The notes beneath the pieces were generated by a model that saw only the letters and a list, made by a program, of their open reading frames with translations, was not told where the DNA came from and ran no database searches. Below, piece by piece: positions 1-17,924 of a DNA stretch of 64,000 bases. The DNA comes from Lates calcarifer (lineage: Eukaryota > Chordata > Actinopteri > Centropomidae): positions 11,547,896-11,611,895 of the forward strand of contig NC_066848.1 of the NCBI RefSeq assembly GCF_001640805.2, in the 5' to 3' direction. A program made the translations under genes and the position numbers. How positions within the stretch are numbered: the first letter of the stretch is position 1; each line of letters begins with the position of its first letter.

Positions 1-738
1 GGGGACAAGCAGCACAGACATGAGGGAACCCTCCATGTCACGTGTGTCATGTGTAGGACCAGAGGCAAGCTAACTACGGTCGTATTTCTTTGACATCCAG
101 ACCCAGTGATTCCTTTGCTTTGAGTAATGTAACAGCATGGAAAAACAGCACATAACTTTTAATCACTACAAGGGCTTCACTGGGATATTAAATACACGTG
201 TGGCTGTCAAATTTAAGTCGTCAGTGTAAAACAGAAAAATTATTTGTCAAAGAGACAGATGGGGGGCGGGGAGGACTGGAGGTTGAGTGGGTGTGTAGAA
301 CAAACTCTATGTAGCCATGGCGAAGGCAGGAGAAAGAGTGAGATAGTGGTGTGAGAGAGGGAAAAAAAAGCAATCACTAGTTGTTCTTAAAATGTTCATC
401 CTCCCTCCCACTCCACATTCACCAGTCTACAGTGTGGGTGGTCGGACACTTGCTGCTTGTGTGGGGAAGTTTTACACAAGCTGAAAGCAGAGGATTTCTA
501 AGCATATAGTATTTCAGCATTAGAGGGATGCGATTAAGAATCATCTGGACTAGGATAAATAAACTGGATTGTAACAAATTACCTTGCAGATGGTAAAACT
601 ATATTAATCATTTTGGGAAATCCCATTTCACAGTGTTGGTCTGCCTTACATCATTCAGTTGACTCATTACCCACCTCATGATACAAGAGAACAAGTTTTA
701 AAAATGCTTCAATAAAATCATATATTTTTGAAACTCAC
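1..738 (-). other. zranb1: zranb1 intron, downstream of first coding exon
   Basis: Non-coding sequence following the donor of the first zranb1 coding exon. I see no second zranb1 exon here, so the intron continues past the left edge. A G-rich patch at about 260-275 is the only compositional feature. Confidence 0.7.
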
Positions 739-1714
739 CAACACAGGCATTGAGGAACAGCCAATCAGTCCTTCTCATCCTGTTCTTAATCTGCTTCAGT
801 TTTTTGAAATCCACCTCCAGCTCCTCTTTGCTCCCAATCCCAGCCCCTGATGCCAATTCAATCCTCTGAAAGTCCATGTTCATGTCTGACTCCCGTTTTG
901 ATGTTGGCGGAGACCTCCTTTGGCTGCTGCTACAACCCCCAACCACACCTACTACACTCCCTACTCCTTGCCCGACCACATGCCCAACAACACCCCTCCT
1001 GTTGTCCCTGTCCTGTTCGTTAAGTTTTGAGGAAGGTTGTTGGCTCTCAGGCTCCGACGCCAGTTCGATGGGTTCAGTTAGCAGACTGTTCGGCCTGGGG
1101 TGGTCGCACACTACACACTTTTGTGCCTTGGCCCAGTTCTCGTAAGTGCAGGCAGTGCAGGTCCAGTGCTGTGCGTGAGTGTTGAGCCTGTTACGGTCAT
1201 TATATTCCTCACAGGGGTCTGTAGTGCTGGCCACGGGAACAGGGCGGCATCCAGAGCCTGAGGTTTGGGGTGATTCTGTGGGGCTGCGTGGCTGCTGGGT
1301 ATGATGTCCTTGATGGGTTGCATGTTGCCCATGCTGTTGGTGTTGCTGACCGTGCTGCCTCTGGCATAGGCACTGGGTGCAACGGATGGCCCGGGGCCAG
1401 TTCAGGTAGGTGCACATGTGGCATGACCACTTGCTACTAGTCTCAGGTACATCAGCAATGCGGACACGGGGTCGGGCACTGGAGTCTGGACAAATAAGTA
1501 AGCTGGAGCCCCCCTGAGGTGGGCTGTTGCTGAGGCCTGCAGGGTCCCACTGGTGCAGACTGGCATCCAGAGCAGGGCTGCTCTTGAAGGGCTCCTCAGT
1601 AATGATGGCACCCCCGCTGGGCCTCTGAGCGCGGCACATGGTGCACTTGATAGCTGACGGCCAGTTCTCGTATGTGCAGTATTCACAGGCCCACTTGGCA
1701 ACCAGCTCGGTCAT
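739..1714 (-). CDS. zranb1: zranb1 (TRABID) first coding exon, partial gene
   Basis: N-terminal 325 codons plus one base of the ubiquitin-thioesterase TRABID, an OTU-family deubiquitinase that prefers K29-, K33- and K63-linked chains and has been linked to Wnt signalling through APC. Three Npl4-type zinc fingers are visible: C10/C13/C24/C27, C98/C101/C112/C115 and C186/C189/C200/C203, each followed by the T-Y ubiquitin-contact pair after the second cysteine. The exon then runs into the conserved segment ending WLFLNACV and stops at a consensus donor (G|GTGAGT, 739/738). Ankyrin-like and OTU catalytic domains must lie on exons beyond the left edge. The ATG at 1714 is the first in frame and gives the expected family start (xxxxxxKWACEYCTYENW). 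Compared with my recollection of human ZRANB1 there is a His/Gln-rich insert near residues 119-140 and a Val/Gly-rich insert near 240-258. Identification is firm. Confidence 0.95.
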
Positions 1715-1727
1715 CGTCGCACCGCCG

Positions 1728-3109
1728 CTGAGGAAAGCTTCCTGCCGTTCAGAGGGGCTCTCAGCTCGGCAGATCCACTCTCAAGGAGATCACACAGCAA
1801 GCAATACACTGGGGTACAGAGAAAATAAAACATGGGGCATTTTAGCAAATCACTTTTTTGTTATGCCAAATAAACATACTGAACTTGATTACACTAAGGA
1901 ATCAGAAAAGACAAAGCCAAATATCTTGTAACTCAAAGGCACAACACTTTTGAAAGGTATAAATATTAACAATACACTTGAAAGAAATGTGTCTGCACTT
2001 AAATAGGCAAAATGTGGTGTTAACTTGCACGTTTTTAGTGGTAAATCTCTCTGATAACGCCTCATTACACAAAACTCAGACAAAGCAGTCTTTATTACAG
2101 CCATCTGTGCCACTCAGCCACTGTCTCATTCACTGTCAGACACTTGCAAAAATCTATAGTGCTGTCTGCTCTTGATCTGGCACTGATCTATAGTAAAAAA
2201 CCAAAGGCAGCAATGTTTAGAGACCCACAAAGTGCCAGGACGAGGAGTGCAACCCCGAATTCCCTCGTGTCTGTTAAAACCTGACACTGGCTTTAAACAC
2301 ATATAGTAAGTTATATACACCAGGCAAATGTGCCCTACAGCCGAGCTGGGTAACAAGAGACAAGGGCAGATGAAACCAGACACCCAGCAGGGAGGCGCGT
2401 GACTGGTTAAGACACTTACTGATGCACTGAAATTGAATTCGCCTCAAAGCCTATTACCTACATATGAAACTGAATGATCCAAACCGCATGTGGCCCGGCG
2501 TTACATTCTGAACAGAATTATTACAAAACAAAAGATAATAAGATAAAGTTATGGTTAACCCGCTGGGGCAGCTCAGAGAAGAGTCGGTTGTGTTGTGTTT
2601 ACACCACGCCTCCAAGTTTACCAACACACCGTGAGAAATTCAACACATTTGCGAGAAAGAGCTGCAGGTTGTGTGGGCAAAGCTGACAAAAAAAGCAACA
2701 TCAGAACATTAACCCTGCCTATGCTTAACAGCTAAGGTAGTCATAGTCAACCAGTTTACACTCGTGATAAATCGTTTCGTGCGTTAAATTCATACATTCG
2801 GCTGAAATAAACAACAGTCTGGAAACGAGCAGCCGACTAGTGCATTTACAGCGATCATTACTCAACTAACATAACTAGCTACTAACGCTATATCGTGTGT
2901 AAACACAGCCACGGAGCGAGCTAGCTGTTAGTTATCTTACATGACAACTAGGCTGCGTTCGTTCGGTTGCCAGCCAGAAATTACAACCAAGCTAGCAGCT
3001 GGCTGCTGCTCGCTAACATTACGGGGTAATGTTTTGCCTCTCTCTCTCTGCCTGTAACCGTTTGAGAGGCCCTTTATCAACTCTAGCAGAGGGTCGTTGA
3101 AAGCCTTAC
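1728..3109 (-). other. zranb1: zranb1 5' UTR intron
   Basis: Inferred intron between the 5' non-coding exon and the coding exon, bounded by the GTAAGG donor at 3109 and a probable CTTTCCTCAG acceptor. No coding potential recognised inside. Confidence 0.4.
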
Positions 3110-3425
3110 CTTTGCTTTGCTGTGTTTACACTCCTTAGTTTCACACTGCAGCCAAAACAAACGGAGCTTCCCCGAGCTTCCCCCCAGACCATAGAAACCC
3201 ACTCCAATCCGAACTCAGCCTTCTCTCACTTGGCCGACACTAGCCGCATATTTACTTCTTTGGGGCGCCGTTTAGTTGGCAGTTGAAGGTCCATACATAC
3301 CACGGAGCAAAAACCCCCCTCCCCCTAGTCCCGTCCCTCGGTCGTCCGCTTTGACGCTTTAAATCATCTTTATCCCTTTCCCGATTTCCAAACACCGAGC
3401 TGACGGGCTTTAATGGCGGCACGGG
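3110..3425 (-). promoter_or_regulatory. zranb1: zranb1 5' non-coding exon 1 and core promoter
   Basis: A consensus splice donor on the minus strand (CAAAG|GTAAGG, exon end 3110) matches a 5' untranslated exon for zranb1, whose start codon lies 1.4 kb further on. The matching acceptor is uncertain; CTTTCCTCAG at about 1728-1737, just before the ATG, is a good candidate. Upstream, at 3452-3461, a TATA-like stretch (TATTTATA on the minus strand, TATAAATA on the plus strand) sits about 30 bp before the estimated 5' end in a CpG-richer region. The 5' end at 3425 is an estimate from TATA spacing, not observed. Confidence 0.5.
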
Positions 3426-3480
3426 GGAAGAGAAGCAGCCGAGGCAGAGCTTATAAATACACTACGAGCGAGAGCAGAGA

Positions 3481-6400
3481 GCTCCGGGCCGTGTAACAGT
3501 CAGAGGCAGGATCAGGATTTACCACCTGAATCTGCCAACCAAGCTGATTGGTTGATTTTTGTGTATCCCCTGACACTGACCAATCAGATTCTACGTCTCT
3601 CATTCCAACTGTTAAAAGGTTCAGTGGAATCAAAACAGGCTCTGCTGTCACAGTAACAACAGCAATATCGCTTAGAAATGATTTTTCTTTTAGTCGATGG
3701 GCCGAGTTAGTGACAGTGAAAACATGTTTGTTTTTAATTGGAACGTTGTAATTTGTTGCATCTCTGGCACGCAACCACGTGGTATCCCCTCAAAGGGGAT
3801 AAGGGGATGATGTCATCGTAAAAATACTGCAGCAAGCAGTCTGCAGTAATGCATGACAGCTGGAGCATGTATCTCAGCGATGAATTACTATTATTATTAT
3901 CGTTGACGGGCATCTACGCACTCCGTAGCCAAAACTAAAGTTGCATCGAAAGTAATGCTTTACCAATTTATCCGCTCATCAGCGAGAATTTATGCAACCC
4001 TTGTTCACGGGAAAGCCCGTCCCACTCCGATGTGATGTCACTAATGCCAGCACTACTAGGTTTCGCGCAGATACACATGCAAAATAAAACTATGAGTTAA
4101 GGTTTGGCACAAGTTCTTTCAAGAAGATAAAAAAAAATGATCGCAACACATTTGCATGCAAAAACACTTGGAACGTTTAAACTGGAACTCAAGTTAGTTG
4201 CATTAAGAAAACAAGGGCACATCGTGTCACATATGCATGTCTCATTTATTATCCCCCAGTTTAAGAACCATGTTCTCTGTGCTCATCTAACCAAGTCCTT
4301 TGTCTACTTTCGTCAAGTACACAAATCCAGATAAAAGCCAAGAAGACCTAAGCTATGCACTGGACTTTGTGCTTCAGGGAGGTGTTGATGTTGCAATGGC
4401 CCGCATGGGGAGGGAAGGGAAAGGTGACCCCATACAGTAATAGTACATGAGTGTATGTTTGTATTATGTTGGAACTTGACAGGTATAGGACCCTATCAAT
4501 GGTAGTCCTCTCACACCAACGGTCCTCAGCACCACCAGAGCCCTGCTGATTTTCATTCTGGCCCTCAAGTGAGGGTTACACCTGGGAATGCCAGAAAGTA
4601 AGACTTAAAAAGCAATCATCTAGGGCCTGAGGACCAGGATTAAGAGTGAGGACTAACACTGAGAACTGTTGCTCTATACCACAACACTCAACTGAGACAA
4701 GCTTGTAAAGTAAGTGCTGTTTAAATGCTACCCCCCCTCCCTTGTCTACTATACATTCATTATTTATTTCCTTATTATATTCCAGTACTCAAAGGAAACC
4801 ATACTCTTAGCAAATTGATTTTGTCATTTCTTTTAACATTGTGTGATTGTGTTACTCTGAGTGATTATTAAGTAACATTTTGAGTGCCAGTTCCCGATCA
4901 GTGACGCATTGGCATTACACATCAGGGCAAATTAGAAGACCCTAAGGCAAAAAACATGACATACAAACAGGCTGTGTAAATAAAGTGGAGCTTGTTCACA
5001 AGGCAAAGCTTCTCCCGCCACAAAATGTCTTCATTTCCAAACTTGAGTGCAACCTGCTGATCGCGATGTTAAGATGCCCTCTGTGTGCAGTGCAAACGTA
5101 TGTCCATGCTGAATATAACTGTGTCTAGAACCGTCCAGTTCATGCAAGGAGGGTGTCCTACATCCAGCACCCAATCAATCCTCACCTCAGTAGTCTTCAA
5201 GTGGGCCAGATGTTTAAAAAAAAAAATCTACATGTCAGTTATGCTCATCATACCAATTTTGCCTTGCAGGGTGTTCGGCCACTAAACAGATCCTCCCTCT
5301 GACTTTACAGTTGTAAATTCCAGTTTCAAATAATAAAGCAAGCAAAGTCACAGCTGCAACCATGAGATATAGGTCCAATTTGAAGCCGTCAGTAAAAATA
5401 AAAAGGGGAAAACAGCTTTAGGAAGCAGTGAAGATTGTTTCAGGTAGACAAAACACAACATCATAGAAAGGAAAGGAAGGGAGGCATGTAACTGCAGGAT
5501 TTAAAAAAAAAGAAGCTGGAAGTCGATTATTGCAGACACAACACAGTTTGTTATAATTTAACCCCTCGAGAGAGATCTGTAAATGTGTTCTGTGTGCAGA
5601 CAGAAACTGCCCTGAGTGGAAGGCACTGTATACTGAAGCAAGGTCATGATGTTTTCATCACATTATCCAGGTCCATACACAACAATGACCCAACCAGGTC
5701 AGAATACATGAGGTCTGCTGTTAACTATGCCGAGACAGGAAGGTGATCTCTCGCTCTCTGTTCCCAAGGTTACAATTCACACACACTACAGGGGGGTTAC
5801 CAGCCTTCCGTTATGACTTTTAATAGAGAACAAGTCAGCGAGAAGTGTGCTTAGAGTGGTTATATGATCACGGTCAGTAGTATTAGAGACAGCCAGCACT
5901 GTGAAGTGAAAGTAGCAGCCAGGTTTTTATACGAAGAAGAACAGACAGATGCAGTTTTTTTTTTAGTGGTAGCTCTCTGTGTTGCAGCAGCAGCAGAAGG
6001 GAACCTTAAGCATCTGGTTAGTAAAGCTACAGTACATTTTGTTTGCCCTGTGAACCCCGTACAACGCACAAAAGCTGAGCTAAGTTTGGCTCAGGGTGGT
6101 CAAAGAGGACTACTCAAGTGGCACAACATGACAGCATTGGTATAGCACAATAATAAAGAAATCTTAAGTTTTGTTAAGTGCAGCAAAGCGCATACAATTT
6201 CAGTGTTATCCAAGAAGAACTAGACATTGACATTCTTGTCAATCAAATTAGATTAACTGTTCTGACAAAATATATATATATATGTATATATAAAGCACCC
6301 ATTATAGAAGTGGCAGAGTAAATTTTGTTTGAAATCTATTCTTCATAATTTAAATAGGCAACTGCATGATTAACGATGGAAATATGAAAAATAAAATGTA

Positions 6401-7063
6401 GTCCAAAAGTCCAAAATGAGAGAAATGTGTAGTTACATATATTTCTTTCTTCAAATTAAAAAATAAAGAGTTAACAACCATTTGCCTATTTCATTTTGAA
6501 AATTGTTTGAAGGCCGCAGAATATTTTCCCTTTGCTTTTTTGTTTTAAATGGTTTGTTTAAAAGATGCCAAAATAAAGAAAGAATAGTGCAAGAGGTAAT
6601 GCAAGAGTGGGTGCTCAGAATTGGTGATGCAAATGTGAAACAGAAAGATACAGAAAGCGAGGAGCAGGGTCTGTCTTTTTAAGGAGTCGGCTTGCCAACC
6701 AGTTGGCATACATTGTGTTTTAATATCCACGTCCGACACTCAAACCAGACATATCCAAAGTGAAGGACCCGGACTCACCCCGTCCCAAAAAGAAAAAAAA
6801 AAAAAGAAAACAGACAACCCCACCTCCCCCCCAGTGAGACACACACCTGTTAAGCCTGCGAAGCCTAACAAGATTTCCCCATAAAATGGAGATCAGACTA
6901 AGACAAGAAGAAATACACACAGCGGGACACCACCTGCGCATGCCTTTCACTTTCAGGACTGGCACTTCTTTTGTCTATATTTGTCTATCTTTGATTGCTT
7001 GAGATGCCCACCCTTCAAGGTGCGTCACTTATGCGTGTCCCTTACACACCCTATGGCATGTTT
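3481..7063. other. intergenic DNA and abraxas2 3' UTR
   Basis: No gene recognised between the zranb1 promoter and the abraxas2 stop codon. The right-hand part should be the abraxas2 3' untranslated region. Possible poly(A) signals on the minus strand are ATTAAA (plus strand 6719-6724) and AATAAA (plus strand 4763-4768); which is used cannot be told. A short TA tract lies near 6270-6292 and a poly-A/purine patch near 6788-6810. Confidence 0.45.
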
Positions 7064-13876
<6,813 letters not shown>

Positions 13877-13975
13877 GATGGAAACATCCCTATCAATCCC
13901 GATGCCCCCCGCGGTTGCAAGCACGCTCCTCAAAGGCAAGGTGTTCTGGGAAGTGTAGGCGAAGACTTAAGCAGC
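13877..13975. promoter_or_regulatory. bidirectional promoter abraxas2 / eef1akmt2 with ZNF143-type motif
   Basis: Only 99 bp separate the divergent start codons, so both 5' leaders and core promoters must be compressed here and into the flanking exons. The interval is GC-richer than its surroundings and carries, at 13942-13959, GTTCTGGGAAGTGTAGG. Its reverse complement, CCTACACTTCCCAGAAC, matches the known ZNF143/THAP11 consensus ACTACAnTTCCCAGAA apart from the first base; this motif is frequent at divergent housekeeping promoters. No TATA box is visible. Shared regulation is an inference from this layout. Confidence 0.75.
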
Positions 13976-16900
13976 ATGGAGGACGCCACAGACAGCACAC
14001 ATGGCTGTGGAAATCCCTCAGATCCGGAGGGAGACAGATGCTCAGACAGCGATTTTGGACCTTCAGTACTCGGAACTAAAGACTAGTGAGTGTTGTAATC
14101 CTCTGCTAACGTTAACTTGTGATGTTGGGTGATTCTCGTCAGGCTCCACCGAGCTACAAGAGACAACAACAAAGCTACATATACAACTTAAACTCTTTCA
14201 AAATACACTGTAGCCTTTGTATTTTATCCAGCTGCTGCAATTTATACACAATGTTATATAGAAAAATAGAGTAGGGCTGCGACGATTAGGTGATTAATCG
14301 ATACGTCGATTGACAGCTAATTGACTGAATATTAAGTAAATGGAATGTCTTTGAGTATTGGGCTCTTGGTTAGACAAAACAAGACATATAATAACGTTGG
14401 CTTTGGCTCTAAAATATAATGCAGATTTTCACTCTTCTCGTTTACTGTTGCTCTAACTATGAAGTCAGCATTGGATGTTGGGTGATGTGCGCTGTCCTCC
14501 TGAACAAGAGAGCGCAGCAGGTCTAATGGGTGCTTGCAAGAAGAACACAGATTTATAAGACATAAGCAGCTGCCTCTTCATGCATGTGTTTCTTTTTTGC
14601 ATTACTCAATGTCATGATTCTGATACAGCAATGCTTCATATTACTAATTGTCAGTGTCCTTTTCTGCAGTTGGGAAGATGCATACCAAAAAGAACTTGAG
14701 ACATTCAAAGACATCGGGGATGTTGGTGAGATATGGTAATCACACACAGCTCTTTACACACTGACATGCTCATTGCCAACATTACCACTGGTTATTATGA
14801 GCACGATTGCTTGTTAAGTCAAAATTCAGTGACTTGTAAAGTTAGATTTGGTTAATGCAGTATTTCTAGTTTCTGACAATATCCTGTCTTGTTACTAAAG
14901 TCTGTGTGTTTTTGTCTTCTTGTAAGGTTTGGTGAGGAAAGCATGAGCCGCGTGCTGCGATGGATGGACAAAGCTAAGATCTCAGAAAATGCTGCCATTC
15001 TGGACATTGGCACGGGAAATGGAGCCTTTTTAGTTGAATTGGTGTGAATAGAGTAAAAGTAGATTTTGACACTGAGTGATTATTCATTTATTTCAGTGGG
15101 TTCTTCATTTCAATGTTTGAAGATTCAGTTCACCACAATAACAACAAATCACAAAAATAGAGCCACAACTGTGGATTATCCAGGGTAATGGGGAAATTGT
15201 ATGTTTTTGATTTAGGTGAACTGAGCCTTTAATAGACAGTAACAGCAAGATCTACTGTGATGACATTCACATTTCTAGAACAGCTGATCAAACTTTCTCC
15301 TTTATTTGCTGTGTTTTTTGTGCCAAGGCTAAACACGGATACAGGAATCTGACGGGTATAGATTATTCTGCAGCGTCTATAGAATTGGTCAGAAACGTTC
15401 TGCAGGCGGAGGACTTAACAGAAGTCACTGTGAAGGTGGGTACAGTCATGTTTGTCATTGAAACTATACATTTATCAGCCATAGGGGCTTCAAGTTCAGA
15501 TGATCACCATCGTGTTAAGAAGTGACTGACAGCTGGAAATGAAAATGTACCAGACATACTTTCCAACTGGGATTTGAAGATTCATGGGTTTTGTAGCAAA
15601 CATCATAAGGATGTCACGATGCAGTTGAAACGTGTGCACACTGATGATGATGGCAGTTACACCTTCAGTTGATCACTGTTATGCAAAATGAGTATTTGTT
15701 AGGACTAGGTGAACAACCCCAATCAACATTTTAATGAAATTCACTCTCCTTAAGTGCTGCAACATAATATTTTGATGTATCTGGTAGATTTAATGCAATA
15801 CACAAATCACCCATTGATACAAAATGAATCCAATTTATGCCTAAATGCCATGCGATACAATATAGCTTTCAGCACACTGTGAGCCACCCTTGGCCTTGGA
15901 AGGTTAGAGGAAACTCTCCTGTGTTTACCATGTGGGAGAGTTGGATAGTAAGAAGCCCCTGAAAGTGATGGAGATCTGCCCACCATTCAGATTTACCGGC
16001 CCCGAAACCACACATGAATTGGCTTTAACACATCTACTAACATATACATGCAAGAAAAACAGGTCATAAATGTTGGCTGGTCTATAAGGGATGTGACGAG
16101 TGAGTTTTCCTCTCCTGTGTGCATAATACAGTTGCATGTTATATGCATAACACACCTATGACGGTGAATGTTTTGCTTGGGCAGAAAGCCCATTGAAGTC
16201 AATATTGACCATTAGGTGGACGGGGGGGGGGACACAGTGGTTATATGAGTATGTGTGTGTGAGAGAGGGAGAGAAATGGTATGTTGGCATCTTGTTGATT
16301 TTTTTTTTGGTCAATACTGCAGAATGCCAAAATAATTTGTGTGAATGTGCTTGTGTGCATATATAGCCACACGGTAAAAAAAAAAGCTTCCTTGTCAGGC
16401 GTTATCCCAAAAGTCACTCTTAGTCTCACATCTATGCCAAGCCCCCTCTCCATCGCCATTAGTCACTGTTTACCCCTGCGCTGACACTTCCCCTTCATGC
16501 ATTCCTTCAGCATGTTCCCAGTTCTTCCATTTTTTAGGCTCACACTCAAATTGAACTCAGGTCAGTTGCAACAATATATGCAACATTTCTGTCTCTGGTG
16601 AATCGCCGTTGATCCCGCCTCGTAAATCTCAGATTTTGTGGCCCATGGTTTGTGAGCGTGTGGCTCTCGAGCTCACCCCAGAGATCTGGTGTTCTGCCCT
16701 CTGTCTAGATAAAGGCCTCCTTTCACTGGTGGTATGGTAGGTCAGCAACCTTCTCAGAATTAACCGCTGTCATGTCAGCAGCTGGAATTTAGTTTTAAAG
16801 TGAACCAGTGAGGTATAACGCATTTCATCTTGGGTGATGCTGAAAGATTTCTGCTCCAGGTGACTGTATAGTTTACCCTACAGCTAAAAAGTCAGACTAA

Positions 16901-17924
16901 ACATTAGGCGCCATCTCTTATGTTTGCTGTAGGGCTGATCACCAAACAAACTTTTTTTTAACTTCTTGCTTTTTCTTTATTTTAGGAGATGGATTTCTTA
17001 AACTGTCAAGGGGAGCTAAAGGACTTTGATGTCTGCATCGACAAAGGAACGTATGATGCCATAAGTTTAAACCCCCACGACACAGAGAAAGGGAAAAAAC
17101 TCTACGTCCAGGCTTTAAAAGATGCTCTTAAGGACAAGGGCTTCTTTGCTATCACTTCCTGTAACTGGACAAAAGAGCAGCTGCTAGACAGATTCAGAGA
17201 AGGTGAAAGCAAACACAGTTATGTCAAATCATTAATTTCTTATTCAGATTTGATATATGACATGTTTTTTAATATTCTTAAATGCATGTTTGCAATGTTA
17301 TAAATAGGTTCAAACACTGCGGAAAAATGTTGTTCCTTTAGGCGTGCATCGGTGTGATTTATAGTGATGTTTCTCCGGCGTGCAACATCTTTATACACCT
17401 GGGTGTTTTGTTGTCTGACCGTCAGTCAAAACACAGACACAGTTCTGAGAAACCACGACAGTTACCTGGCAGGTTGTTAAGACGCAGGCAACAACAGCCT
17501 TGTAAAGTCAGAATTTCGGCAGGCTTCCATTAGCTGTCACTTGTCTCAGTGCAGTCACTCCAGAGAGCCTGCAGGGGGCCAAAGGGCCGTGAGATCTCAT
17601 CTGTCACACTGACAGCCTGTCTTTACAAGGCCCCAGGAAGCAGCACAGATGGCGGATGGATAGCTCTTAACTCACACTTCTTCTCCCTAACGCTCTGTAG
17701 CCATAGTCTGCAAGAAAAGATTATAGGAATCTGTGTTTAAGAAGACAGCATGTTGATGTTCTGGTAGTTTGCAAAATGCACATATCTTAACCTGCACTTT
17801 TTTCCCCCCTCTGTGTTGCCTGACAGGATTTGAGTTTGTACAGGCGTTGCCAACACCCAGTTTCCAATTTGGAGGCAAGACGGGCAACAATGTCACAGCA
17901 CTCATCTTCAAGCGAGTACATTGA
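13976..17924 (+). CDS. eef1akmt2: eef1akmt2 (METTL10), eEF1A lysine methyltransferase 2, complete, six coding exons
   Basis: Coding exons: 13976-14085, 14670-14735, 14927-15041, 15328-15435, 16986-17202 and 17827-17924; all GT-AG, phases consistent, 237 residues. The enzyme is a seven-beta-strand SAM-dependent methyltransferase that trimethylates Lys318 of eEF1A in human cells. Visible signatures: the family N-terminal segment ending E-I-W-F-G-E-E-S-M (57-65), SAM-binding motif I DIGTGNG (85-91), acidic post-I loop GIDYS (107-111), the DKGTYDAISLNP motif (152-163), strand ITSCNWT (189-195) and the C-terminal G-x-T-G-N-N-V-T-A-L. Start chosen at 13976 (A at -3, G at +4), the first ATG before the conserved region. 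Divergent with abraxas2. A possible ATTAAA poly(A) signal lies at 18264-18269. Identification is firm. Confidence 0.95.
14270..14345. repeat. probable fish dispersed repeat fragment
   Basis: AGGGCTGCGACGATTAGG followed by GATTAATCGATACGTCGATT resembles the end of the very common teleost repeat beginning GGGCTGCAACTAACGATTA. It lies in eef1akmt2 intron 1. Assigned from memory of the motif only. Confidence 0.4.
15436..16985 (+). other. eef1akmt2: eef1akmt2 intron 4
   Basis: Longest intron of the gene. Holds a poly-G run (16219-16231), a short GT/GA stretch and AT-rich DNA; no other exon recognised. Confidence 0.5.
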
